DNA of 64,000 bases from Bifidobacterium crudilactis (GTDB taxonomy: Bacteria; Actinomycetota; Actinomycetes; Actinomycetales; Bifidobacteriaceae): contig NZ_JHAL01000001.1 in the NCBI RefSeq assembly GCF_000738005.1, forward strand, positions 307,108 to 371,107, given 5' to 3'. The translations under genes and the position numbers were made by a program. This document shows, piece by piece, positions 46,180-54,537 of the stretch. Position 1 is the stretch's first letter. Each line of letters opens with the position of its first letter. The notes beneath the pieces were generated by a model. It saw nothing but the letters and a program-made list of their open reading frames with translations, did not search any database and had not been told where the DNA came from.

Positions 46180-46860
46180 GTGAGCGACATGGTAGACATT
46201 CTTGTGGTTGAGGACGAGCGTGACCTCAATGAGGTCACGTGCATGTATCTTCGCGATGCCGGTTTCACCGTCACCGGTTGCATGAACGTGCATGACGCAT
46301 ATGAGGCCATGCACGGTCACCTTTTCGATCTGGTGGTGTCGGACATCATGATGCCCGGCACGGACGGCTTCGCCTTCGCTGCGAAGCTTCGGGAGATATA
46401 CGCGCACCTGCCCATCATCTTCATGACCGCACGTGACGACATCGCCTCCAAGAAAAGGGGTTTCCACACAGGTGTGGACGATTACATGGTCAAGCCCATC
46501 GACTTCGACGAACTGGTGCTGCGCATCGAGGCGCTGCTGCGCAGAGCGCACATCGACGACGAGAAGCGGCTGTCCGTCGGGAATCTGGTGATGAACGCCG
46601 ACGAGATGACGGCAGCCGTCGAGGATGAGGAGATCACCTTGACCACGCGTGAGTTCAACATCCTCTTCAAGTTGCTGAGCTACCCGAAGCAGGTGTTTTC
46701 GCGCGCTCAGCTCATGGATGAATTCTGGGACACGGATTCCTATACGGGGTTGAGGGCCGTTGACGTGTACATCACCAATCTGCGCAAGAAGCTCGCCGCA
46801 TGCGACGGATTCGACATCGTGACGGTCAGAGGTCTGGGCTACAAGGCGGTGCCGCGATGA
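46180..46860 (+). CDS. OmpR-family response regulator
   Basis: This is the two-component output protein, 226 residues. The receiver domain has acidic VVEDERDLNE, the phosphorylated Asp in DLVVSDIMMPG, and the K of VKPIDF. The winged-helix DNA-binding domain ends VYITNLRKKL and VRGLGYKAV. The start is GTG at 46180 or ATG at 46189. Neither has a clear ribosome site, so translation may be leaderless. It overlaps the kinase gene by 4 bases (ATGA). The stimulus is unknown. Confidence 0.94.
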   Translation: MSDMVDILVVEDERDLNEVTCMYLRDAGFTVTGCMNVHDAYEAMHGHLFDLVVSDIMMPGTDGFAFAAKLREIYAHLPIIFMTARDDIASKKRGFHTGVDDYMVKPIDFDELVLRIEALLRRAHIDDEKRLSVGNLVMNADEMTAAVEDEEITLTTREFNILFKLLSYPKQVFSRAQLMDEFWDTDSYTGLRAVDVYITNLRKKLAACDGFDIVTVRGLGYKAVPR

Positions 46861-47966
46861 GATCGGGTATGCGCAAGCTGCCGCAGGAGGCTGATTCCGG
46901 CATGGAGCAGCCGACGGGCAGAGTCGTCAAGGAGAGGCGATTCTCTCCCGCCATGTTTGTCTGGACTTTTGCGCTGCTGTGCGTGCTGGCAGGAGGGCAG
47001 GCCCTGATTCTTGGGGCATATGTCAGGCTCCCTTCTTTCCCGCCGATGTTCGTTGCCGGCATGACCGGATACTGGGCCATCGTCGCAGGCATTCTCAGCC
47101 TGGTTACCTACCTGCAGATCCGCAGGAGGTTGGAGCCGATGCGAAAGTTCAGCGAGGCCAGCAGACAGGTGTCGTCCGGCGACTTCTCCGTCTACCTTGA
47201 GCCTGAGCATCTTCCCGAATCCCCGAAGTGGGACAGCAGTGACGAGATGTTCGAGGATTTCAACGCCATGGTGCGTGAACTCGGCAGCATCGAGACCATG
47301 AAGAACGATTTCGTCGCCAATGTCTCCCATGAGATAAAAACACCGTTGGCCATCATCCAGAGCTATGTGCAGTTGCTCGGGAAGCCGGGGCTTTCGGACG
47401 AGCAGCGTTCGCGCTATGCGGCTACCGTAACCGACGCCAGTGAACGTTTGGGTCAGTTCGTCACCAGCATCCTGAAGCTCAGCAAGCTGGAGAATCAGAC
47501 CATGGGCCTGCAGATCGAGGAATGCGACCTCCCCCGGCAGCTGACCGATGCCGCACTGTCCTACGGTGATTTGTTCGACGACAAGGGCATTGCCTTCGAA
47601 GTCGATATCGAGGATCGCGCTTTGGTCAGGGCCGATCCGGACGTTCTTGAGGTCGTCTGGAGCAATCTTCTGGGCAATGCGTTGAAATTCACCGATGAGG
47701 GTGGCCATGTCTCGCTCCGGCAGAGCTCCGACAAGGAGATCGTCTCGGTGGAGGTCCGCGATGACGGCTGCGGTATGAGCGGCGAGGAGCTGTCTCATGT
47801 GTTCGACAAGTTCTATCAGGGAGACACTTCCCATGCTGCCCGGGGCAATGGCCTTGGCATGGCCATGGTTCGCAGGGCCGTTGAACTGTCCGGAGGCACC
47901 ATCTCGCTGAGCAGCGCGGTCGGGGAGGGGACCACCGTGCTGGTGCGTCTTCCCGCGGCCATCTAG
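46857..47966 (+). CDS. Sensor histidine kinase
   Basis: This membrane kinase for the preceding regulator has 369 residues: two N-terminal membrane segments with only a short outer loop (about 30-90), a HAMP-like linker (RRRLEPMRKFSEASRQVSSG), an H-box FVANVSHEIKTPLA, N-box NLLGNALKF, DDGCGM and GNGLGMAMV. The small sensing loop suggests membrane-associated or intramembrane sensing. The start at 46857 overlaps the regulator stop. Confidence 0.94.
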   Translation: MRSGMRKLPQEADSGMEQPTGRVVKERRFSPAMFVWTFALLCVLAGGQALILGAYVRLPSFPPMFVAGMTGYWAIVAGILSLVTYLQIRRRLEPMRKFSEASRQVSSGDFSVYLEPEHLPESPKWDSSDEMFEDFNAMVRELGSIETMKNDFVANVSHEIKTPLAIIQSYVQLLGKPGLSDEQRSRYAATVTDASERLGQFVTSILKLSKLENQTMGLQIEECDLPRQLTDAALSYGDLFDDKGIAFEVDIEDRALVRADPDVLEVVWSNLLGNALKFTDEGGHVSLRQSSDKEIVSVEVRDDGCGMSGEELSHVFDKFYQGDTSHAARGNGLGMAMVRRAVELSGGTISLSSAVGEGTTVLVRLPAAI

Positions 47967-48083
47967 CAAGAGCGCGCGTGGACGGAACTAACACAACTCG
48001 AACAATTCGCCAACAGTCACCCAACAATCGCCCCATACATTGTGTGTTGTCAGCAACGAGAGACACATGATGAAGGAGAGATG

Positions 48084-48623
48084 ATGACTGTCGAGAACAC
48101 CAATGAGGTACATGCAGGAGCCAGGGATTTCGTCGGCTACGAATACAAGAACATAAGCGTTCCTTCGCTGGACGAAGGCTTGTACGTCGATAGCTACCGT
48201 TCCTTCGGGTGGTCGCTTGAGTCAAGCGAACAGGACAAGCTCAGCAACAGCGTGGTGCTGAAATTCAAGCGTGATCGCCAGATTCGCAACAAGGCTGAAT
48301 TATCGAGGCTGCAACGCCAGTTCGATTCCTCCGCCCTCAAAATCAGAGCTCTGGAGACCGCTCCGGAGTCGACGGCACGTCTGCTCGCACTGTGCCTGGG
48401 CATTATCGGCTGTGCCTTCCTGGCGGGTGCGACCTTCTCGTACATGGCCGGTTTCATCGTCGCCATGGTGCTGCTCGCCATCCCCGGCTTCCTGCTGTGG
48501 ATTGTCGCCTACCCCGTGTTCGTTCGGACGAAGGCGAGCAAAACCCAGAAGAACGCCCCTCAGCTTGACGCATGCTTCGACGCGGTCTACGAGACCTCAA
48601 AACAGGCGAGCCAGCTGCTGTAA
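48084..48623 (+). CDS. Hypothetical membrane protein with two helices
   Basis: This 179-residue protein is not recognised. An N-terminal soluble, charged half (VGYEYKNISVPSLDEGLYVDS..., with a coiled-coil-like KAELSRLQRQFDSSALKIRAL) is followed by two adjacent membrane segments (about residues 108-150). It ends in a short soluble tail. AAGGA lies 6 bases before the ATG at 48084. It lies 117 bases behind the sensor kinase gene and could be a target or accessory of that system. Confidence 0.75.
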   Translation: MTVENTNEVHAGARDFVGYEYKNISVPSLDEGLYVDSYRSFGWSLESSEQDKLSNSVVLKFKRDRQIRNKAELSRLQRQFDSSALKIRALETAPESTARLLALCLGIIGCAFLAGATFSYMAGFIVAMVLLAIPGFLLWIVAYPVFVRTKASKTQKNAPQLDACFDAVYETSKQASQLL

Positions 48624-48654
48624 TACAGCCGCAATGCGGGAGAACTCCATGGAG

Positions 48655-48720
48655 GGCCCTGTGGGATAGGCCCTGTGGGATAGGCCCTGTGGAATAAGTC
48701 CTGTGGAATCAGCCCCTGTC
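48655..48720. repeat. 14-bp tandem repeat
   Basis: Four and a half units of GGCCCTGTGGGATA (later ones GGAATA / GGAATC) run head to tail between the hypothetical membrane protein and the small protein gene. They are noncoding as far as can be seen. Confidence 0.85.
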
Positions 48721-48777
48721 AATCTGCACGGTGGAGTGAGTTCACCGGAGCGAATGCAATGCTGAAAGGAGAGACTC

Positions 48778-48864
48778 ATGAAATATCTGTTGGCGGCGGT
48801 GGCTGCGATAGTGCTCGGCGCGGGAGCATACATATGGAAAGTGAACGCAAGGGAAGTGCGCTGA
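48778..48864 (+). CDS. 28-residue single-helix membrane protein
   Basis: The ORF begins MKYLLAAVAAIVLGAGAYIW, a single membrane segment, and ends in a short basic tail KVNAREVR. AAAGGAGAG lies 6 bases before the ATG, one of the best ribosome sites in the window. A 16-bp-stem hairpin follows 10 bases after the stop. These features support a real small protein that automatic calling would miss. The function is unknown. Confidence 0.7.
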   Translation: MKYLLAAVAAIVLGAGAYIWKVNAREVR

Positions 48865-48873
48865 GCGAGGGTA

Positions 48874-48921
48874 GCCGGCATCCGTATCCAGACCGTCACA
48901 GGTCGGGATACGGATGCCGGC
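48874..48921 (+). terminator. Hairpin after small protein gene
   Basis: Perfect 16-bp arms GCCGGCATCCGTATCC / GGATACGGATGCCGGC enclose a 16-base loop. No T-run follows. It separates the small protein gene from the next gene, which begins 23 bases later. Confidence 0.65.
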
Positions 48922-48943
48922 TGTGGGGAGTGAAGGGGCAACG

Positions 48944-49618
48944 ATGATCGACCGTGTTATCTCGATCTGGAACAGATATCGGAAGCTGGCCGTCGGCGAC
49001 CGCACGGCATTGGGGGCCGCCGTCTCGGCGGCGACCGGGGTGGCGATGGCGTCGTTGAAGCTGGGAATGGGTGTGGTGACCCAATCTCTGCTGTTCATCG
49101 TCAGTGGAGTGTATTACCTCATGCTGTGCCTGTCGCGTGCAGTGGTGGTGTACAGGCATCGTCGCATCAGGACCTTGGATGTCGCACCTGAAAGGCGTCG
49201 GCATGAAGTGAGCGTGTACCGCAGGACCGGCTTGCTGCTGTGTCTGGTGGGGGTGTCGTATGCCGCGTTCTCTCTGACCTTGATGCATGAGGATGCTGAT
49301 GGTTCCTATTCGGATATCGTGGCCATCACGGTCGCCACGATCACCGTGGTGAAAATAGGCACCGCCATTCGCGGCATGGTGGTATCTCGCCGTGAGCGCA
49401 ATCCCACGGATTCCGCGGTGAAGGCCATCGCGCTCACCGATGCTCTGCTTTCCGTGGTGGTTATGCAGAACGTTCTGCTGGTCTCTCAGCATACCGGCGG
49501 TGCAGGGAGAAGTTCGGGTGTCTTGGGCATTGCCTTGGGCTCCGCCGTCGTGATTGCTGGTCTGCTGATGTATTGCAGGCGGCACTGGGCGCGGTTCTCT
49601 GATGTCAGGGAACGCTAA
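48944..49618 (+). CDS. Hypothetical multi-helix membrane protein
   Basis: This 224-residue integral membrane protein has about 6 segments (GVAMASLKLGMGVV, LLFIVSGVYYLMLCLS, LLLCLVGVSYAAFSLTLM, IVAITVATITVVKIGTAI, IALTDALLSVVVMQNVLLV and a C-terminal one). The arrangement recalls cation-diffusion-facilitator-like or DUF membrane domains, but metal ligands are not evident. GGGAGTGAAGGGG precedes the ATG at 48944. It lies 84 bases before the YhgE gene, with the TetR-type operators in between. Confidence 0.75.
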   Translation: MIDRVISIWNRYRKLAVGDRTALGAAVSAATGVAMASLKLGMGVVTQSLLFIVSGVYYLMLCLSRAVVVYRHRRIRTLDVAPERRRHEVSVYRRTGLLLCLVGVSYAAFSLTLMHEDADGSYSDIVAITVATITVVKIGTAIRGMVVSRRERNPTDSAVKAIALTDALLSVVVMQNVLLVSQHTGGAGRSSGVLGIALGSAVVIAGLLMYCRRHWARFSDVRER

Positions 49619-49628
49619 GGCATAGAAC

Positions 49629-49664
49629 TTTACGGTTGTAAAATCTTTTTTACTGTTGTATGGT
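49629..49664 (+). promoter_or_regulatory. YhgE-gene promoter overlapped by repeated operator
   Basis: TTTACGGTTGTA (49629-49640) and TTTACTGTTGTA (49649-49660) repeat exactly 20 bases apart, two helical turns. The first extends to a TTTAC-GGTT-GTAAA palindrome. A promoter fits across them: -35 TTGTAA (49636-49641), 17-base spacer, -10 TATGGT (49659-49664). These are probable sites of the TetR regulator at 52364. Confidence 0.65.
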
Positions 49665-49702
49665 GTGACGCGGCAATACACGCGTGACGGGAAGAGGTCA
49701 TC

Positions 49703-52315
49703 ATGGCAGCATCGCAGGCAGCGGATGCAACAACGGCAAAGACTCGTCGGAAGAGTGCTTCTCGCCAGGCAATCGACATACTGGTAATTGCAACGCTGAT
49801 TGTGCTGGCAATCCTTCCGCTCATCTATGCGGGACTATTGACGGATGCCAACATCGACCCATTCGGGAAGCTCAACAATGTCGATGCAGCCATCGTCAAT
49901 CTGGACGAGGGCAAGACCGTCACCGCCAACGGTACCTCCACGACGACCAATCTCGGCAGGCAGGTGACCGAAAGCTTCACCGACAAGGGTTCCTCCACAA
50001 CGAACTTCAACTGGCACGTCACCAGTGACGATGATGCCCGCGACGGTCTGAAGCACGGCAGGTATGAGGTGACCATGGTCATTCCCAAAGACTTCACCGC
50101 CGATGCCCTGTCGAGTGCGACCAGCACACCGGACAAGGCGGATGCGGTCAAGCAGGGGAACATCGCCATCACCACCGACGATTCGGTGAACTACCTCTCA
50201 GGGACGATTGCCAAAAGCGTCGGTTCCGCGCTGGAGCGTTCGTTGTCGGGGAAAGTGTCCTCGGCATATCTTGACAAGGTGTACATGACCATCTCCGGCA
50301 TGCATGATTCGCTGACCACAGCCTCCGATGGCGCTACGGCACTCGCGCAGGGAACCCAGAAGAGCGCGCAGGGCGCGAATACGCTCAGCTCGGGACTGAA
50401 CACGATGTCGGAGAAGACCGCAGCGCTTCCCTCGGCGACGAAGAAGCTCGCCGATGGGGCCGCTGCCGTCAATACGGGAGTGGGCACACTCGCCAATGGC
50501 TCGCAGACCCTGGCAAACGGGACTCAGACGCTCGCCAATGCCGTATCCGCGATGCCGACGGCCACACAAGGGCTCGCCAACGGCATCAGCAGCGTCGCCA
50601 ATGCCGTGCACCCCCTGTCAAGCGGCGCAGGCAGCCTGTCGGATGCGACTTCGAAGCTCGCCGACGGGGCAAGCAAGTCAGCCGACGGAGCGAATACGCT
50701 CGTCAGCGGCGCCGAGAGTCTGCACGACGCCACAGGGAAGCTGGCCTCCGGCACATCCAGCGCACTCGACGGCGCAAGCGCACTCGCATCGGGTGCGACG
50801 AAACTGAGCAGCAGTGCCCTGCAGCTGCAGCAGCTGCAGGCGGCGGAAACGCAAAAAATCCAGGAACTCCTGAACTCGTACAGCGGCATGGATGATGTCC
50901 AGCGTCTCGAAGCCCTGCAGACCATCAGCGGCATGTCTCAGCAGCTCACCACCGGAACGGCCGCACTGTCAGGCACATCCGATCAGTCTGGATTGCGTAT
51001 GCTCGCGTCCTCGAGTGCGCAGCTGGTGGGCTCTCCTGCCACCTCCACCACACAGGCTAGTGGTCTGCATGCGTTGAACGATGGCGCAACATCCGTGGAT
51101 GCCGGTGCCCAGCAGCTCAGCGCAGGGTCGAATGCGCTGTCGCAGGGACTGAAGACTCTGTCATCCGGCGCTCAGCAGAGCGATGCAGGGGCGAAGAAAC
51201 TGAGCGCGGGCCTCTCCTCCTTGGATGAGAATATGCCGAAACTCGTCCAGGGAGGCACCCAACTGAACGCGGCCAGCACCTCGTTGGTCACCGCCACGTC
51301 TCAGCTGAACGCCGGCGCGGGGACGCTGAGCGGCGGATTGCAGACGCTCAACTCGAAGATTCCATCGCTGGCCAATGGGCTCAACACCCTGAATACGCAA
51401 AGTGACACCCTGGTGGCGTCCATATCGAAGGCGGCCAGCGGGTCCCAGCAGTTGAGCGAGGGGTCGGCGACGATCGCCAAGGGTAGCGGCAATCTGGCCA
51501 CCGCCCTCTCAAGCGGCGCGCAGAAGGTGCCCTCATACACCGAGTCACAAGCGAAAACCATCAGCGGTAAGGCTTCGCAGCCGGTGACGGTGAGCAGCAC
51601 CCGTAACCATGAGGTGGGCAATACCGGTACGGGCATGCTGCCGTACTTCCTCGGCCTTGCACTGTGGCTCGGTGCGCTGTCGACCTTTATGATGAGGCCG
51701 TCGCTGCGCGCGAAGCTCATGCGCAAGCACCGCTCCGCCCTCGTGGTGACACTCGGCTCCTATCTCCCCTACGCTGTGCTGGGCATGGTGCAGGCCATAG
51801 CCGCCGTCAGCGTCGTGCACTGGGGCATCGGAGTCGACATAGCCAATCTGGGCGGACTGTTCCTCTTCACCATGTTCGTCTCGTGCTGCTACATGGCGGT
51901 CAGCCAGGCATGCATCGTGCTGTTGGGCGATCCCGGGAAATTCGTGCTGATTCTGCTGATGGTCACGCAGCTGACCAGTGGCGGCGGCACCTATCCCGTG
52001 GAGACCACGCCAGGTTTCTTCCGAGCGGTCAGCCCCTACCTCCCGATGACATACGTCATCAAGGGCGTGCGCTCGCAGATAGCGGGTGGCAGCGTCTTCG
52101 TCGGCCCGGCTATCGCGCCGCTGCTGATCTGGGGCCTGGGTGCGCTGTTGGTCACCTTCATCTCGGCGAGTATCCTGATGAAGCAGGTGCGTAACAGCAA
52201 TTCCCAGGAGATGCCGATGTCGGTGATCGGCGGAATGTCTCAGCGAAAGGTCGAGGAGTCCGTTTTGCCTGCGGATGTGGAAAGTACCGCCGTCTTGCAA
52301 CCGGTGGCAGGATGA
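49703..52315 (+). CDS. YhgE/Pip-domain membrane protein (ABC-2 permease-like)
   Basis: This 870-residue membrane protein has one N-terminal helix (24-45) and a huge extracytoplasmic region built of short repeats (LADGAAAV, LANGSQTLANGTQTLANA, LSSGAQQSDAGAKKLSAG). About six C-terminal helices follow (from YFLGLALWLGALSTFMM). The repeats form heptad-like coiled coils typical of YhgE/Pip proteins such as the phage infection protein and EsaA-like factors. The role is probably transport or a surface stalk; it may relate to export of lipids or drugs. It is followed by a TetR gene. Confidence 0.92.
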   Translation: MAASQAADATTAKTRRKSASRQAIDILVIATLIVLAILPLIYAGLLTDANIDPFGKLNNVDAAIVNLDEGKTVTANGTSTTTNLGRQVTESFTDKGSSTTNFNWHVTSDDDARDGLKHGRYEVTMVIPKDFTADALSSATSTPDKADAVKQGNIAITTDDSVNYLSGTIAKSVGSALERSLSGKVSSAYLDKVYMTISGMHDSLTTASDGATALAQGTQKSAQGANTLSSGLNTMSEKTAALPSATKKLADGAAAVNTGVGTLANGSQTLANGTQTLANAVSAMPTATQGLANGISSVANAVHPLSSGAGSLSDATSKLADGASKSADGANTLVSGAESLHDATGKLASGTSSALDGASALASGATKLSSSALQLQQLQAAETQKIQELLNSYSGMDDVQRLEALQTISGMSQQLTTGTAALSGTSDQSGLRMLASSSAQLVGSPATSTTQASGLHALNDGATSVDAGAQQLSAGSNALSQGLKTLSSGAQQSDAGAKKLSAGLSSLDENMPKLVQGGTQLNAASTSLVTATSQLNAGAGTLSGGLQTLNSKIPSLANGLNTLNTQSDTLVASISKAASGSQQLSEGSATIAKGSGNLATALSSGAQKVPSYTESQAKTISGKASQPVTVSSTRNHEVGNTGTGMLPYFLGLALWLGALSTFMMRPSLRAKLMRKHRSALVVTLGSYLPYAVLGMVQAIAAVSVVHWGIGVDIANLGGLFLFTMFVSCCYMAVSQACIVLLGDPGKFVLILLMVTQLTSGGGTYPVETTPGFFRAVSPYLPMTYVIKGVRSQIAGGSVFVGPAIAPLLIWGLGALLVTFISASILMKQVRNSNSQEMPMSVIGGMSQRKVEESVLPADVESTAVLQPVAG

Positions 52316-52363
52316 AGTAGACCATAAAGAACATTCATATCGCTTAGCCCAGAGGTCATCAGC

Positions 52364-52990
52364 ATGTCAACCGTTACTGTCAGGCAAGGTTCCAGCAGAT
52401 CGCGCCAAGCCCTGCTGGACGCCACGATCAAACTTATCGAGGAGCGAGAGGTTCCTGATATCACGGTGACCGACATCGCCGCAGTGGCGGGGGTTACGCG
52501 TCCGACCTTCTACCAGAACTTCCAGGATCTGCCCACCGCGTTCGCCGCCGCGGCCTTGCACAGGATACGACCGGTGTTCGAGAATCCGCTGCTCTCGATG
52601 ATTCCCAGGGAAGAACGGATGTCGATCGTCGATTCCTTTCTCAGGCAGATCACACTGGTGCTGGAGCATTATCGCGATTTCTATCTGAAGATATTTCAGG
52701 GGCCTGCAGCGCTTCGTGTTCTTGACGAGCTCGTCGAGGGCGTTGCCGAGCATATGGAACGTGAGTCGCCGGTGATGGGCGCCCTGCAGGAAGGGCCCCT
52801 GCCCTTTCACGAGGCCAGTCATGCCGTCGCTGCCGGAACGCTGTGGATTATTCGCAAATGGCTGGAGCATCCTGACGGGCTCAGCGCCGAAGATGCGGCC
52901 AAGCAGCTCAGAATGTTCAATACGATGAGCATCTGCGGCGGCTTGGGTTCGCAAGTGCAGGAACAGGTCTCCAAACCTTCCGAACGTTGA
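52364..52990 (+). CDS. TetR-family transcriptional regulator
   Basis: This 208-residue repressor has an N-terminal helix-turn-helix: ALLDATIKLIEEREVPDITV, TDIAAVAGVTRPTFYQNFQD. The all-helical C-terminal ligand domain resembles regulators found beside YhgE genes. AGAGGTC precedes the ATG. It lies 48 bases behind the YhgE gene and probably represses it through the repeated site at 49629. Confidence 0.93.
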   Translation: MSTVTVRQGSSRSRQALLDATIKLIEEREVPDITVTDIAAVAGVTRPTFYQNFQDLPTAFAAAALHRIRPVFENPLLSMIPREERMSIVDSFLRQITLVLEHYRDFYLKIFQGPAALRVLDELVEGVAEHMERESPVMGALQEGPLPFHEASHAVAAGTLWIIRKWLEHPDGLSAEDAAKQLRMFNTMSICGGLGSQVQEQVSKPSER

Positions 52991-53029
52991 TGAACATCGC
53001 CATCTGACGGACTTTTCGCGCATCCGGGA

Positions 53030-53154
53030 CGCTTCTGCAGGGATTGCAAGGTAGCTCTGCCCACCGGAAAATCATGTTTGCTGCAATTCCGGCCTTGCTG
53101 CGGTGCGAAGCATCGAGCAATCCGCCGGTGCCATCAATAATCCCTACACAAACG
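53030..53154. repeat. ~125-bp inverted-end element, copy 3
   Basis: The left end CGCTTCTGCAGGGATTG and right end AATAATCCCTACACAAACG resemble the ends of the elements at 31077 and 38978. The interior contains further GC-rich inverted segments (CCACCGGAA, CCGCCGGTGCC). It lies about 40 bases after the tetR stop. The remainder of the 446-base gap to the mevalonate kinase gene holds only a probable promoter. Confidence 0.6.
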
Positions 53155-53313
53155 GCAGCGACTGCATGCGGGCTCCGGAATGACGGGTCGGGAAGGCCGC
53201 AGGGACGCTTCTTTGATGTTTTCGCAGTGGCAATGGTCGTCGAATCGATGGTCATTTGTGAATCTCTGCGGTATTCTCATGCTTCTGCCCGGTGAACAGC
53301 GCATGCGCAACCG

Positions 53314-53319
53314 TATAAT
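53314..53319 (+). promoter_or_regulatory. Probable -10 box for mevalonate operon
   Basis: A perfect TATAAT occurs about 118 bases before the mevalonate kinase start. No good -35 is visible 17 bases upstream (GGTGAA). Confidence 0.35.
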
Positions 53320-53436
53320 CCTACTCGGTAAGCATGAGGACGGGCGATGGCAGAATCCTCATCGCCGTGAGGGTCTCCGCGAGGCCACGAACCGTCGTCG
53401 TCACGACACCGAACCGGAAAGGTGGGGCATCAATCC

Positions 53437-54537
53437 ATGGCAGAGTCCTTGCATGAACAGACACCTCAACGCAACCAAGCGCTCGGAGATCATCGTGCGG
53501 CCTATGCAAACGATGCCCACGAGATGGACAGGGTCTACCTCTCCGGTTACGGAGAAACGTGGGCGAAGACCATACTCATCGGTGAGCACAGTGCGGTCTA
53601 TGGGTATCCGGCCATAGCGCTGCCCCTGCAGAGTCTGAAGATGCGAGCTTGGGTCACGCCTACCGGAGGCGGGGAGCATATGCTGCACGCTCTCGGGTAT
53701 GAGGGCGAGCTCAGGTCGTCCGGCAAGCGCTTCGCCGGAATCCGACGTGCGGTCAAGGTCGCCGAATCCTTCGTCGGGCGCTCCAGCCTTGCTTTCGATA
53801 TCGTGACCGAAGCCGACTTTCCTGCCGAGCGTGGTCTCGGATCGTCGGCGGCTGCCGCCGGGGCGGTCATCCGGGCGGTAATCGATGCCTATGGACGGTC
53901 GGCCACGCCGGATGAACTCTTCGGACTGACGAATGGTGCGGAAATCGTCACTCATGGTCATCCCTCAGGTCTTGATTCGGTGACCACATGCGCTAGTGAC
54001 CCCATCCTGCTTGATCACGGTGCGATTTCGACGGTCGACATGGATATTCCCGCCTATCTGGTGATAGCGGATTCAGGCATTTCCGGCAGCACGCGCGAGG
54101 CCGTGGGCGGCGTAAGACGGCAATACGAGCACGACTTCGAGAGCACCAAAGCTCTTCTGGATTCGATGGGCGTCCTCGGAAGACAAGCGGTTGTCGATCT
54201 TGCGCAGGGTGATATCGAAGGCCTGGGAGAGCGCATGAACCAGGCCCAGCAGATGCTGGACAGGCTGGCCGTCAGTCACCCCGTGCTCGACCTTCTGGTG
54301 CAGAGCGCTCTGGAATCAGGTGCGGCCGGTGCCAAGCTGACCGGTGGCGGCCTGGGCGGCTGCATGATTGCGCTTTCCCCGAGTATGGTCACCGCCGAGG
54401 CGATACGAACGAATCTGTATGGGCAAGGTGCCAAGAAGGTCTGGATTCACCCGATGCACTCGCGCCCTCAATCACTTGTCCGCGATGCACCAGGCTATGC
54501 CTCTGCGCGCAAACAGGCTGATGAGAACACCCGATGA
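53437..54537 (+). CDS. mvk: Mevalonate kinase
   Basis: This GHMP kinase phosphorylates mevalonate for isoprenoid synthesis and has 366 residues. The ATP loop is ERGLGSSAAAAGAVIRA (about 131-147), with the N-terminal KTILIGEHSAVYGYPAIALP and the C-terminal GAAGAKLTGGGLGGCM. The first 40 residues form a non-conserved hydrophilic extension. The ATG at 53437 is preferred over GTG at 53422, with AAAGGTGGGG upstream. It overlaps the next gene by 4 bases (ATGA). Confidence 0.95.
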   Translation: MAESLHEQTPQRNQALGDHRAAYANDAHEMDRVYLSGYGETWAKTILIGEHSAVYGYPAIALPLQSLKMRAWVTPTGGGEHMLHALGYEGELRSSGKRFAGIRRAVKVAESFVGRSSLAFDIVTEADFPAERGLGSSAAAAGAVIRAVIDAYGRSATPDELFGLTNGAEIVTHGHPSGLDSVTTCASDPILLDHGAISTVDMDIPAYLVIADSGISGSTREAVGGVRRQYEHDFESTKALLDSMGVLGRQAVVDLAQGDIEGLGERMNQAQQMLDRLAVSHPVLDLLVQSALESGAAGAKLTGGGLGGCMIALSPSMVTAEAIRTNLYGQGAKKVWIHPMHSRPQSLVRDAPGYASARKQADENTR

